DNA of 64,000 bases, from positions 10,952-74,951 of the forward strand of contig SAXG01000064.1 of NCBI GenBank assembly GCA_012932865.1, in the 5' to 3' direction. Positions within the stretch are counted from its first letter, which is position 1. Every line of letters starts with the position of its first letter. The position numbers and the translations under genes are program-made. Source of the DNA: Amylostereum areolatum. Its lineage: Eukaryota; Basidiomycota; Agaricomycetes; Russulales; Stereaceae. Below the pieces are notes generated by a model that was given only the letters and a program-made list of their open reading frames with translations, had not been told where the DNA came from and did no database searches. This document shows positions 32,533 through 46,843 of the stretch, piece after piece.

Positions 32533-32848
32533 TACCTCAGCTTCAAGATCAAAGGTCACCTTCTGGTTGGGGGTACAATAAATGGAAATTAAGCTCACAT
32601 TCAATTTCAAGTGTGGGACGGTTTCAGGAAGATGGACAAGGGCGAAGTGGGGGTTGGAAGCAAAAGATTATTGAAGCTTGCAAGTTTGGCAGGCGAATTT
32701 TCTGTCCAGGATTAGGGTTAGGGTTTGTGCCTCGAGGGCAGAGACCGCGGCATTGGGGCCTTGGGCAGAGCTACCTATCACTTTGTCCTCAACCACCACG
32801 CCCACATCGTTCACCCGGGATTCCTCTCCCCTTTCCTTATGTTTCCAA
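32533..32848. promoter_or_regulatory. divergent promoter region, DAHP synthase / F-box gene
   Basis: 316 bp between two outward-facing ATGs. It contains attagggttagggttt (32711-32726), two TTAGGG units resembling a telo-box. The open frame from 32678 into the F-box gene starts upstream of the first credible ATG. Confidence 0.5.
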
Positions 32849-34257
32849 ATGAAGCAGGCATTTGGAGGACTACCCTACGAAATCGTCGAGAAGATCATCG
32901 ATCACCTGGCTTCCCGCGACGACCTTCTTACGTTCGCCCTCCTCTGCTCGTATACCAAGGCCATTGCCCTCCCGCGACTGGAATACCACACGCTGATAAC
33001 TTCCGTATTTGACGTGAATCTATGGCGATATATGGCGGAGAATCCAGGCTTTGGCAGATATGTGCGGAAGCTTACGCTGTATCACGAACGCGGAGGCCCA
33101 AGCACAAGCATTTCCAGAACCTATCGCATTCCATCCGAGCTCAGACACCCTCTTCACGAGTCCATGTTTGCGTATAGGTCAAGCATATCCGCGTTTGAAG
33201 ATGCTCTCCAGACCATGTCCGGGGTTCGCGAAATTGTGCTGCGATATTACTACCCCGCAAGAGGCCCCGACGTTGATACCGTGCCTCCGCTAGGCGAAGC
33301 ACGAACTCTAGCGGTCATTTTCTCCCATCTTACATGGTTAGAAACCATATCCATTTCTGGTGCAATTGAGGATCAAGAACTCCGCGAAAGTCCAATCAAC
33401 GAGGCGGAACATCCAGTACGTGCTTGCTTCCTTCTCGTTTGCTGCATGCCAATGCTTACGCGGCCTGTTAGCTTTGGAAAGTCACGGGCGTCGAATCACT
33501 CCGTATAGATTTATGGAGTAGAGCGTTGGCTCTCCCTCACCTCGGTGTACCTGTTTTGGCAGGCCTGTGTACCATGGTCTCGCGTCTTTCCCGCCTTGAG
33601 GTGAGAGCGAAGCTCTATTATATGGCTCACCCTGACGAGGATCCATAGTCACTTCATTTATCACGGTCTATAGTTGAAGACTCTCCAACCACCGCCTCCT
33701 TTTCCCAGTGCCGCTTTCCATCGCTCAAACGTCTATCATTAGCGGTGTGGACGATGCTCCCAGAAGTGGAGCAACACCTGGCCTTGTTTTTTCAAGCACA
33801 TCCTACCGTAGAAACCCTTTCATGGCAGTCGAGATCGGATGGTCTTTTTATCCCGCACTCTGCGTTTCCACTGCTCCACCACCTGGTCGTGTCATGGTCC
33901 TTCGATTTCTCAATAGGATTCCTGGTCGGCCGCGAGCGTCACAGCATTCACCTCGAGTCCCTCACAGGATTCAATTTGAATGATACCACTCTCATACTCC
34001 TCCACGCACTCGACCCCTCCACTCTGCGGGTTCTGCGGCTTCAACATCTGCAATCTCTCCAAACCCTTCGGGCGGCGTCCAGAATATTTCCAGGAATTAT
34101 AGAACTGGATCTTCCTGAAGATGGTATCGAAGAACCAGACTTTAGTTTACCGGGCCTGGTAAGGAGATTCTTGGCGGGGACATCTACCCGGACACCGTCA
34201 GTTGGCGAATTGAAGAGACTTTTCCCGCGCCTTACGACAATCCGTGGCGTGGCATGA
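32849..34257 (+). CDS. F-box protein
   Basis: Exons 32849-33415, 33472-33600 and 33649-34257 give about 434 aa. The N-terminus MKQAFGGLPYEIVEKIIDHL, continuing ASRDDLLTFALLCSYTKA, is a clear F-box (LPxEIxxxIxxxL), which binds Skp1 in SCF ubiquitin ligases. The rest has irregular leucine-rich segments (PSLKRLSLAVW, HHLVVSWSFDF, LRVLRLQHLQSLQTL) as in the large expanded Agaricomycete F-box family. Substrate unknown. A related-looking frame follows (34244-34453), so the 3' end could be misjudged or the gene shortened by a frameshift. Confidence 0.8.
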
Positions 34258-35194
34258 GTTCACCGGCCGTCTGGATTCGATACGAACACATGTCAAGATC
34301 TCCCTCGAGGAACGAGGCAATGTTCGACGGTCGTTCACCACTGGCGATCGTGCGTCCCAACACATCGCAAACATATCGAAAGGTTACTTCGGACTCGAAT
34401 ATCTACTTGTATACCGACCCTGGACTCTCTCTTTCTTAATGCCATGTTTTTGACACACGGCTCGCTTGCACCACCACTCGCGCGGTTTACTGTGATTACA
34501 TTCCTAGATTGTTATCTCCTTCGCACCGAAGACTACTCCGGTACATTCGTCCCACGGCTCTGCTCACTTGGATACAGTGGCACAACTGGATTCGCCTGGA
34601 TCAAGTTACTGCAGATCGATGATGGAGTGCACTTAGATCCTGTGAGAATCTCAGTGTCGATCTACACTTGTTGTCCATCTCTTATGCCGACTAATCGCAG
34701 TCCACGACCTACGTAACCTCTGACGATATTCAGAGTCGGCGCTTACTTACTTACAGTCGCAGAACATACGCATAGGCAATATCATCTCGGTTCATCGTCG
34801 ATCTCTTCGCATCGGGCACCTGGCATTGCGATGGCTGATACACCTGGGTCCATCTGAGCTGGATTGTCCGAGTCAGTCTCCTAACTCCCCGGGCGATGCC
34901 AGGCGTCATACTAAATATCGCTCAAGGCCAGACGCGCTCTACCAACTCGTCATGCACACCTGTGGTGGTGGAGGCCAGTGATCTTCCATGTATGCCATCT
35001 GGAAGACTGGAACCACTGATTTTGTCTTTCCGATTGATTTCCGAGCAGTGTGTCCACTCCATCCTACTCCATCCAGTCGTCAGTCGCGATCTTACTCATG
35101 TACAGCAATTGTACCATGAAGGACACAGAACTATTTAAGGTAGAAATCGTGCATATGCTACACATCAGCTTATTCTGCATCCCACAAGCTAGCC
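34258..35194 (+). other. possible remnant of F-box-family C-terminus; otherwise no gene
   Basis: Plus frames at 34244-34453, 34444-34716 and about 34780-34980 read protein-like (for example HIANISKGYFGLEYLLVYRP and LRIGHLALRWLIHLGPSELD). They cannot be joined by credible splice sites. They could be a decayed extension of the F-box gene. Confidence 0.35.
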
Positions 35195-35893
35195 ATGTCA
35201 TCGACAAGTGCAGACTTAGGTATGAATGTATTCGGCGTAGCTGCTGGCGCCGTCGGCACACTCGCTCTCCTTCATGCCATTATTTCTCTATACCTTCCTC
35301 GTCACTTGTTGCACCACTTAGATTCTGCGGCTTACGAGACGGACAACATGTTGGATTGGGCCACCGAGGGCGGAATTGCTCGCGAAGAGATCGAAAATTA
35401 CCGCGCCGAATTGCTATCGTGAATATTCCTACGCAACTCCTACTGTGTCAGACAAGGAATTCACACTTATTCGTAGGATTCAAACGAAACTGTACCCTCT
35501 ACGCGCCCAATCACACGGTGCCATTGGATGGGGAAGGCAGTTTGTCATGTTCTGTTGCGGCCTGTCATGGAAACTCAGGGCCATCCTGCTCGACCTCAAG
35601 ACTCTTCGCGCGAATGTCGCTGTGCGTATCTCGCCCTCCTGACCACCAGATGACATTAACCCGTACAAAAGGCGGAGATCGCAAGGGAAGTCAATGATAA
35701 CGGAGGATCCGGGTCGCCTGGACCAAAGCCGGGCGGACAGAGCAAGCATGGTAAACCGAGTTCTCCGAGTCGGAGGCCTGTTGGCAGCAACTCCCCCGTG
35801 AGGACGAAGAAATCGTTCTTCCAGTGCCAGAAACACATTACAATCAAGGCAACTGGGCTTTCTGATGTCTTTGCTGCCATCACCTCGTTCTAG
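35195..35893 (+). CDS. small membrane-anchored protein of unknown function
   Basis: Exons 35195-35418, 35477-35621 and 35672-35893 sum to 591 nt, 196 aa, with GT-AG introns. The N-terminus has one hydrophobic helix (VFGVAAGAVGTLALLHAIIS); the middle is amphipathic (WKLRAILLDLKTLRANVA) and the C-terminal third is Gly/Pro/Ser/Lys-rich (SGSPGPKPGGQSKHGKPSSP). No domain is recognised. Model supported only by consistent frame and splicing. Confidence 0.6.
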
Positions 35894-36192
35894 CAACAGC
35901 TAGCCTAGCCTCGTGTATACTGTGCATGGCCTACCGTCATTTCACCCTTTGAACCGCACTTTCAGCCACCTTATTACCACCCTTACCACCCACCACGATA
36001 CCATGGCACTGTTAGTTTGATCTGGTGATGTTCGAGATATCGCCCCTTTCGTTTCGACTCTGATGTTATAGATGTTGATATGCAGTACTTGTGCCGAATA
36101 CACACGCATAGAATTGTGATGTGAATATGTGGATGAATATTGAATTGGATGAGGAATGACGAGGACAGAAAAAATGAGGTGAAGCAAAACGA
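35894..36192. other. convergent intergenic region
   Basis: About 300 bp between two 3' ends; nothing recognised. Confidence 0.4.
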
Positions 36193-37707
36193 TCATAGCT
36201 TCGACGATGCTGGCAGGCTCATACCCTCGCTCTCCAACGCCGTGACGGCGAGCTCACCGAAAACGGGATAGATGAGACCATAGCTCGACGCTTGCTCCGA
36301 GCTAGCTTGTCGCCGCGCTTGACGCGCCGCGATGCCCTGAGCAATGATCCCAAGCTTTACGCCACAATGAACAACTGTTATTTGATGAAGCGAACATGAA
36401 ACGTACTCGGAGAAGCATCCAGCTCCTAACAAAGACCATTTCATGGATGGGGTACGGCTGCTTTGTCAGACGGCAGTACTCGCGTTCGAGTTCTTCCAGC
36501 GGTATGGGCATGTCCTCAGGAGAGCTTTTAAAACCCCGTAAGGTGATGGAGTTGGCCGCCGCGGGCGGGACTCGGACGGAGTTCCAGTCAATTGCCCATG
36601 GCATAGTAAGGTTCCCCAAGTCCGCCAACTGTTTGTTTCGAGGTTAGCATCAGGGTATAAAGGGCCTCCAGCTGGATGTAGAGATCAAGCTTACCGGACT
36701 GCCGAGAGTGCACAGCTCCCAGTCGAGAATGCCAATGACACGATTTTCGGTGGGGTGGAAAATCATGTTATCAAGCTTGTAGTCCCCATGGACGATGCGG
36801 AGACCCGTTTTGCGCTCGTCCGGGAGATGAGTGCTGTACCAAGTAATAATTTCCTCAAAGCGGGGAATCTTCCCGACAGCTTTGTTAGTTTCGATGTCAG
36901 TGACGGCCGCCTGCGCAAGGGAGACGCGGGTGAGAGACTTGAGTTGACGTGGGAAATAGGCCGAGGAGGGTCCGAAGTTGGAGAGACCAAGAGCAGCGGG
37001 GTCAAGAGAGGAAAGGGCGGCGAGAGCTTGAACGGCCGACAACCAGCTGTTGAGATGTCAAGATAATATAAAGAAAATGCAAAGAGGGGCACGCACCATT
37101 CGCGCTTGTCCTTTGCGGATACCTCGGGCATGGTCGTGTCGGTGAATATGCGTCCATCGAGGAACTCCATGATGTAGAAAGGCGTCCCAACGACAGAATT
37201 ATCTTCGCAAAGGATTATAGGCTCGGGGACGGGAACACGTTGCTCGGGACGTGTGGACGGGTTCGTGTTGTGTTTGTGAATGGCGTTCAACATGGTAAAC
37301 TCGCGTTCCACTTGATGCGCGGTCTGCGAGACGAGCTGGCCGGCGGGTTTCTTTCGTAGCACGAAGCGGTCCCCGCTGCAGACAGTGTGAGAATTTGCAT
37401 AAACGTCATTGAAATAATGCGCACCTTGCATCTGTAAGGAAATATGTCGGGTTGGACTACAATCGACGTCACCATCCACCTCGGTGGGACTGAATAAACC
37501 ATGCGCACCTGGCCAAACTGAAAGACAGATCAGCCATGGGCAAAGCGCAAGTAGAATGCTACTCACCTTGAACTGCTTGACGGCTACCGGAGCCTTGATA
37601 GAAGGAACGGCCTTGCCAATGTACGCATTTAGATTGGCGATGTCGATGTTGGCGCGAATCTCGCCAAACTCGCCACCGATCTTCTTGGGTTCTACAGGGG
37701 CCGCCAT
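36193..37707 (-). CDS. ACAD10/11-like aminoglycoside-phosphotransferase-fold kinase
   Basis: The first in-frame ATG is 37707 ([19 protein letters not shown]); the frame extends upstream only with non-ATG codons. Kinase-like fold: [12 protein letters not shown] (ATP-site Lys), [11 protein letters not shown] (helix Glu), [16 protein letters not shown] (hinge), catalytic loop [17 protein letters not shown] (Brenner motif HGDxxxxN), and the metal ligand [10 protein letters not shown]. This is the stand-alone equivalent of the kinase domain of ACAD10/ACAD11, which phosphorylates 4-hydroxyacyl-CoA in fatty-acid catabolism; fungi often keep it as a separate gene. No targeting signal is evident. About six introns. 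Confidence 0.85.
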
Positions 37708-38143
37708 CGTATTTTTGAGGAGATTTGTGCCGGTGGTGGTCGTGGGTGTGGTTGTTCCGAGCGGCTGCCTCTCATCCACAACTTGGACCTGATGAATGCG
37801 GGGAAACAGAACGCCGGCGTCGCAGCCGTGTGGGGCACGTGAAAGTGGGTGTCAGGAGACCATCGTTCGCCCTCAGGAAGAGTAACAGCGCGTCGACGAG
37901 TGGTCGAAGATGTCCGTTTGCACACATATGAGGCTTGGGCAAAGGCAGGGGAATATCTTCGCTCATTTCGAGCTATTTTCAGCGGATTTTGGACGTCGTC
38001 GGAGTCAGTGGTGGACGATTCCGGAATGTTCCAGGGACGGATGGTGCTCCGATTACATAATTTGCTTGCTTACTTTATCTTCCCTCAAAAAATGAGGAGT
38101 GCCAGCAACGCGCGCTTCTTCTCATCCTCCACCTCCCTTCACC
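37708..38143. promoter_or_regulatory. divergent intergenic, APH-like gene / mitochondrial Hsp70
   Basis: 436 bp. Sequences such as ggaatgttccaggg (about 38021-38034) resemble a heat-shock element (inverted GAA/TTC blocks), which would fit SSC1 regulation. This is inferred from one site. Confidence 0.45.
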
Positions 38144-40625
<2,482 letters not shown>

Positions 40626-41296
40626 ACGCCTTCACTTTCCGTCGTCGTCGTCTCTTGCTGTCATTTCCGTCGTTCCGTCGCATTACCTTATGATCTCTGC
40701 TTGTCGCATAACCCTCACGCCCACGCTCCCCCCCCCATTGCTGGTTAGATTGCCCCCGGAAAAGTATTGTCCGCCCTGCATTGTCATGACCCACCCCCCA
40801 TCGCGCATCTTTTCCATATTATACTATACAATACTGTACACACGCTTTACGTCCTGCCCCAACTCACGTATCGCTCTATTGCCTCATTGCTAAGAGGCAT
40901 CCTCCCTTACGACTATTGCTCTACCTCCCCCCTCCCCAACCCCAAACCCCCCACTCAGTAGTAACCCTTGCAATTACATGCATCTACTATCGTTTGGTCT
41001 GTGTGATAAGGAACCTACAAAACGCGATTCTTTTCGGGAGTATGTCGGGAGTAAGTACTTCCACTTGTCTCTAGGCGGGTGGATACAAACTACAATTGAA
41101 CAGAGTCGACGAATGACTTCAAGGTCCGAGTTCAAGCTTGACCTTTGTTCCATTCGTCTGTGTCGTTGTATGCGCAAATGTTCGCTAGATACGACTATAT
41201 GGTATATATGTATCCGCTGGCGGAAAGGGTACGCATAAAGATGCAATATTTCAAGAAACATGAGTGGGAGAAGATGAATCCAGCTGCTTTCTTCCT
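40626..41296. other. intergenic, 3' flanks of SSC1 and the acidic-tail paralogue
   Basis: Convergent genes on both sides; C-rich stretches at 40728-40800 and 40920-40960. No gene recognised. Confidence 0.45.
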
Positions 41297-42506
41297 TCAG
41301 TGGGTTCGCGGGCGGGTAGGGCGAGAAGGGCCACCGCGGTAACGTGCGGGCATGATTCCAAAAAGGTAGTAATCGCCAGCCTCCTCGGGGGTCAACCGGG
41401 GACCAAGTCCTTTCTTCCCATTCGACGACGCCCCGTAAAAGTCGTCGTATTCGTCCCAGCTGTCGTAGCTGGCGCCACCGTCGGAGTCGTAGCTACAACC
41501 GAATTCTTCGTCTTCGTCTTCCCCAGAATCCCATTCGTCGTCGTCGTTGTCGTTGTCGTCGTCGGGGCTTGGTGGACGCGAGACGGCCCCCCCTGCCTCG
41601 ATTCCGATCTCCTTGCCGTCCTCGCCTTTCCTGGCGCGGACAGCCCAGAACGGCGTATCGAAGGTCGTCGAGGGGCCATGACCCTTACGACGGAGCATGG
41701 CGCTGTGCTGCACCTTGACGCGCCAGTAGCCTTCAAAGAGTTCATTGCACTCGTCGTCCGTGATCTTCTCCCAGACCTTTCGCATCTTGATAAGTCCGTT
41801 TCCACCGGTGACTCCTATGCAGCCGTGCACGCTGTCGCCCTCGAATGTCAGCAATGCGGTGTACCCGGGAGCCTTGCTGGCTGGGCCTTCGGCCGACGCA
41901 CACGCCCCTTCTCCCTTATCGAATGTGATGTCCTGCGCCCTTCCTCCTGTGATGTGGACTGGCTCTTCGATAGCCTCATCGCTGTAAGGATTCGTGATGA
42001 CCACGGTGTGGAATCTCCCCGAGGCCGGGTTGGAATCTGCCAGCGCAATGCGCGCGCTGAAGTCGTTCTTCGCTTGGAAGGTCAAGATCTTGTTGTATAC
42101 GGCTTCAAGCTTCACGACTGGGCTTCGAGGCACCTTCGGGGAGATACTCCGACATGAGGGATTTGAGACGCGTGGAATAGAGGTTGAATTTCCCGGTATA
42201 GACGAGTTTCGGAGGGGCGGCTGCTTCGGCGACGGCGGGGGTCGCGACGACACGCGACGTGGCGGTTGTGGTCGCACTTTGGGCAACAGAGGTCGTGGCA
42301 CTTTTGGAGGTCTTCGCAAGGGCAGTGGAAGAGGCTTTCCCCTTCGTCTTTGCGGGAGCAGCACGCGCCGTCGTCGCTTTGGCTTTCTTCGTCGCGGGCG
42401 CCGGAGCGGCGTCGTCTACAAAACAGCAGGTCAAAAGATAGGGAGTTGATAGGGAGTAGCGCTCATTTTCAGTCTCCTCGCCTGTTTGTTTGCGCTTGGG
42501 AGGCAT
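41297..42506 (-). pseudogene. tandem paralogue 1: basic N-terminus, acidic tail, unknown; frameshifted
   Basis: Exon 1 42506-42482 (MPPKRKQT), GC-AG intron 42416-42481, exon 2 42415-41297. Close paralogue of 42801-43876: a Lys/Ala-rich low-complexity N-terminus, then LVYTGKFNLYSTRLKSLMSE, NKILTFQAKNDFSARIALAD, ITFDKGEGACASAEG, GCIGVTGGNGLIKMRKVWEK, and an Asp/Glu-rich tail with a unique C-terminal extension. At about 42105-42120 the frame breaks: relative to the paralogue there is a 7-nt extra segment (gaagcttgaagcc), a partial tandem repeat, leaving either a 137-residue truncated product or a broken gene. Removing 7 nt makes the total divisible by three. No known domain. Confidence 0.72.
42416..42481 (-). 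other. GC-AG intron in tandem paralogue 1
   Basis: Donor CAG|GCGAGG where the paralogue at the same position has CAG|GTGAAG, so the GT to GC change happened after duplication. The acceptor TTGTAG|ACGAC is shared. Confidence 0.8.
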
Positions 42507-42800
42507 TGGCGATTGGTGCAGGGACCGCAGTGACAAGAGGATTTAGCGCCTGTCACGCGTCGGATCGTTCTTGCGTGACTTCTACGCGCGTTACGGAACG
42601 CGTTTTGATGTCACGGAAGCGGAAACGTTTTCGGACGGCGGAAGAGTGCATGTACGCAAGTACGTATGTCGAGGACAAACGAGATAAGTAATTAACTGGA
42701 GACGTATACATGGTCCAAGGCTAACTGGAGTCAAGAAACCAGAAGTAGATGCATCGTTCGAAACCTGCAGCAAAAATCCGGCCAAAAGATCGAGACACTT

Positions 42801-43876
42801 TCAGTGGCATCCATAGTGCCTCCGGCTTCCTCCTCCGCCATACATGTCCCACATAATTCCAAACGTTGGCCTGGAATCGTCATCGCTATCGCCATCCTCC
42901 TCAGACTCATCAGACTCATCATACCCGCCAAATCCGAGGTCGTCGTCGTCGTCGAGTCCCGAAGAACGCGAAACGTGCCGTCCATCCCCCGCATCGATCC
43001 CGATCTCCTTGCCGTCGTCGTCTTTCCGGGCGCGGATGGCCCAGAACGGCATATTGAAGGTGCTCGAGGGACCGTGGCCCTTGCTGCGTAGCATGGCGCC
43101 GTGCTGCACCCTGACGCAGCAATAACCTTCGAAGAGCTCCTTGCGCTCGCCATCCACGATCTTCTCCCACATCTTCCGCATCTTGATGGATCCGTTCCCA
43201 CCAATGACGCCTATGCAGCCGTTCGCGCTGTCACCCTCGAAGTCAAGGTTTGCGGCATAGCCAGGAGCTTTCCGCGCCGCGCCCTCTGCCGACACGTGTG
43301 CCCCTTCTCCCTTGTCGAAGGTGACGTCCTGGTTTTTTCCACCCGTGATAAAAATGGGCTCCTCGATAGGCTCCTCGCTGAAAGGGTTCGTGATGCAGAC
43401 GGTGTGAAACTTGCCCGAAGCTGGGTCGGAGTCCATGAGCGCGATACGCACGGTAAAGTCGTTCTTCGCCTGGTATGTCAAAATCTTGTTGTAGACGGCC
43501 TCGTGACGGGGCTTGGAAGTGCCCTCTGGAAGATACTCCGACATGAGGAACTTGAGGCGCGTGGAATAAAGGTCGAATTTGCCAGTGTAGACGGGCTTTG
43601 GGGGGGCGGCCGCTTCCGTGACGGCAGGGGTCGCGACGACACGCGACGTGGCGGCAGAGGTCGTGGAAGTTTGGGGGGTCTTCGCACTGGCGGTGGAAGC
43701 AGCTTTTCCCATCGCCTTCGCGGGAGCAGCACGCGTCGCCGTCGCTTTGGCTTTCTTCGTCGCGGCGGGCGCCGAAGTGGTATCGTCTACGGCACATGGA
43801 ACGCGTAAAAAATTAGGAATGCGAAGAGACGTCCCTTTTTTGTCACTTCACCTGTTTGCTTGCGCTTGGGAGGCAT
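42801..43876 (-). CDS. tandem paralogue 2: basic N-terminus, acidic tail, unknown
   Basis: Exon 1 43876-43852 (MPPKRKQT), intron 43787-43851 with a normal GTGAAG donor, exon 2 43786-42801; 336 aa, intact. The N-terminus is Lys/Ala/Thr-rich and low-complexity (TKKAKATATRAAPAKAMGK), likely a nuclear signal. The globular middle includes YSTRLKFLMSEYLPEG, YNKILTYQAKNDFTVRIALM, DVTFDKGEGAHVSAEGAA, GCIGVIGGNGSIKMRKMWEK and MLRSKGHGPSSTFNMPFWAI. The tail is Asp/Glu/Ser-rich. The Trp/Gly-containing middle, ending in a K-W-like region, might be a diverged WGR-type fold, but I cannot show that. Function unknown; plausibly nuclear or nucleic-acid associated by charge pattern alone. Confidence 0.72.
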
Positions 43877-44692
43877 TGGCGATGGGTGGGGTAGCGGTGA
43901 GACGCGACTGGGATTTAGCGCCTCGTGTGCCGCGTCGAGGTCACTGCGTTCCTCCGTGACTTTCACACGCGTGACGTAACGCGTTCGTGCTGCTATCACG
44001 CTTCTTCCGAAATTCCGATTCTCTCATCCCCCCTGCATCCACCGTCACTGGCATGTTCAGTATGCATATTCTATCCTCTCTTTTGGTTCGTACTCGCGTT
44101 TGCTATTTTATCGAACCATGTAACTGTTCGGGACGGCAACTGGCAATTGATTCGGCAGGACACAGCGATGATTCTCTACGTCTTCTGGTGCGGGCGATAC
44201 GTTTCTCGTTGCTGATGTAGATGGTTGTGATACTTCGCTGGTGGACAACATCAGACTCCTTGTGCAATTTCTGCTGAACGCTCGTGCGTCTTCTGATCTT
44301 TTTATGACCTCAAGTATACTAGGATTTCCTATCTATCTCCAGCGGTCGCATTAGTACCCGCCGTGTTTCAATCAAGCACAGCGAACAGGATATGAAGCCG
44401 CAGAACATCCGTGCTGTCGATGATATCCTTGATCCAACATCACGGTCGTCGATGCACTGGTAGCTAGCCCCAAGGGCATATCAGGTAAACTGAAGGCTAT
44501 AAGAACTCTGGTTTGGCGAATTGGTTGTTACTGTTAGGTTGACCCTTACCCCCGTTTTGCCTTCATCCCCAGTCGTCTTCGAGCCCGGCGCTCCTATCTT
44601 CCATCGTCGCTCATTCAATATCACATTCGTTCGACCTTATCCCTATATCATTTCACCAACTCTCATCTAACTTGTCCGACGCCACCTCACTG
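43877..44692. other. intergenic between unknown paralogue 2 and secreted protein 1
   Basis: 816 bp; divergent promoters expected. No gene or repeat recognised. Confidence 0.4.
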
Positions 44693-45544
44693 ATGGTCCA
44701 TCTTGTCTACGGATTACTTTCGACGTTCGCGGTGTCCGCCGGCCTCGCCTTTCCTCTCCATCCGCGTATCAGTCAGATTGAAGGGGACGCAACGTCGGCG
44801 TGGCAAGCAGCTTGTGTGGGTTTATAGCGTGTCACTGCAGGGAAATACGCTGACTGTGATGTTATAGAAGAGTGCTGGCGGGGGCTCACAGTGCAACAAC
44901 CTCGCTGTTATAGCCTCTGGCTCTCTGTCTTCTTTCTCTCCCATCTGCGCTCAGCAAGACGCCGCAGATAACATGGTCGACCTTGCGAAACAGCTCAATG
45001 ACCCAGATACACTCTCGTTGGCTCAGATATACGTGCAACAGGCGCACAGTTCGGTATGCCATCTCCTCTCCAAGTAGCACATGTTTACCTATCGACGTGT
45101 TTTCAGCCAGACAAGTCGCAATTCCCGTTCTGTCAAAGGGCTCCGAAGAACCCTGAGCTCAACGGGCTCTTTCACTGCCAGTTCTCGGGCTCTGATTTTA
45201 CCAAGTTCAGTCCCAGTGGCAACCAGACCGAGACCATCCCCTTGGGGCTGAATGCACCAGTAAACCCACCCGGCGCGTGTCCCGCTAGCCCCAGCGGTCC
45301 TGTTCCAGATGGCAAGCAGCTTCAAACGCTCGTCTCGAGTCCAGGCGTTCCATTCAAGTAAGGCGCGGTCAGACGCCGGTTGCTAAAGAGATAGCTGATC
45401 ACCGAGACGGTCAACAGCGCGGATGGAACTTCGCCAACCGCCACGAACAGCAGGATCTCCACGAACAGCACGGAGAACGCGACGTGCTCAACTCCAGCGT
45501 CACAACAGCAACTCGCTTCGACGGTCAGAATTCAGCTCTGTTAG
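44693..45544 (+). CDS. secreted protein 1, paralogue lacking the CBM19-like tail
   Basis: Exons 44693-44815, 44868-45053, 45107-45357 and 45418-45544. The signal peptide MVHLVYGLLSTFAVSAGLAF precedes a Cys-containing globular domain shared with 46844-48038: WQAAC, QCNNL, DAADNMVDLAKQLNDPDTLS, QFPFCQRAPKNPELNGLFHC, then PLGLNA and PPGACPASPSGPVPDGKQL. After that comes a Ser/Thr/Asn-rich linker (ISTNSTENATCSTP) and a stop, or an extra intron leading to 45785. The carbohydrate-binding tail of its neighbour is missing. Probably a secreted wall or substrate protein; no enzyme motif seen. Confidence 0.7.
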
Positions 45545-46843
45545 GACCGAAATCGCCCCATTTCTGATATGTTGACGGGTTGTCGTGCAGATCGTCGTTG
45601 GGCAGGATGAGCTACCCCCGTCATTAGAAGGTGACGTCTTCCCGTTTCCTGTGCTCGCAGATGACAATCATCCGACGGAAGGTGAACCAGCATTCCATCT
45701 TCACTCGGAGCGAATATCATGCTTATATATGTGTGTGCTGTTGCTACAGGTTGATGATCCCAATTTTCAGGCTAGTGGACTGTAGAGGCTGTAGCTATCA
45801 GTACCGTATCTTGATTGTAACCCTGTCCCAAGTGCCGTATCGAAATCTGCGCGTGCTTGCCGAGAGTTTTGCTGAGCACAGTGAACGGTGAATCGAGTGA
45901 ATTGCACTGCAGCGTTGATCAACTCGTCCATTGAGTCCGTTGAGTCCCCGCGGCGCGGCGTGACTCTCAGTCAAGCTTGTTCGTTCCGATACCGTTGACT
46001 GTAACCACCACCATCTCAAGCGCATCGGTCCGCTTCCTCGTACCACCCGGGACACCTCAGCACGCTCGTCCCTAAGGTTTCCTTGCAACATGATCTATGA
46101 TCATGATGGCGGACGTACGAAACTCCCATGATACCCATCTACTTAGCGGTTCGATATGGTCGACCTTCGTGGTACGTGCTCTGCGACGGTCGCTATGCAA
46201 GGCTCGTAGCTTCATCTTGGATACCTCAGATGCTGGTCTACGAACTCGATACGCTGTCGTACGGTGGTTCCAAGAGTCTCAAGACTCTGACCACCTTAGC
46301 TGGAACCAGGCTACAGCACATTGCACGTCTATATCATCTCTTCCGGACAGGATGGCTTCGTGGGATATCTCATCAATACGGAAGTCGCTCCAAGGGCAGA
46401 GCAGAGAATGTGGGACTGTAGTAACAAGGCCACGGTTGATATTGACGGTGATCAAGGGCCATGTACAGTCGATGAACCGGTATGAACGGTCAGCGTGCTT
46501 CATCTCTTCTATCGTATCATCCAGCTGAAATTCTTGTCTGAGGTCGTAGATGCACACCGCCCAACGTCCCTTTCTCTCCTTTTGTATCCGCGATGCCCGA
46601 AAGGAGGATAAGGCATCGTGCACCCGGGCATTTCAGGGGTTGCACGAGCAGTATAAAGTGTTCTCTGTACACTGAACCCCATCCTCAGTCAACTTTCCTC
46701 TCATTTACTTACCCTCGTCTTCTGAGCCCGGTGCTCCATTTGTAGCCCTATCGCCCCTTTGTTTTGACTTCATTTTACAAGTTCACTTCCGCTGTATCTA
46801 TATCGACTTCACCTCGGTCCTTTTACCTCTTCAGTTTCTTACC
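45545..46843. other. intergenic between the two secreted paralogues
   Basis: 1.3 kb. Several small open frames on both strands (for example 46097-46528) match nothing recognisable and have no consistent splicing. Bases 46650-46843 upstream of the second gene are pyrimidine-rich, as in promoters of highly expressed fungal genes. Confidence 0.4.

Noticed and set aside
32678..32848. N-terminal extension of the F-box protein
   Set aside because: The open frame starts with a non-preferred position and the F-box motif conventionally lies near the start; ATG 32849 fits better.
37708..37779. Longer start of the APH-like protein
   Set aside because: The upstream frame has only a GTG codon; first ATG is 37707.
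46097..46528. Plus-strand frame of 143 codons
   Set aside because: No motif, no consistent splicing and no similarity to its neighbours.
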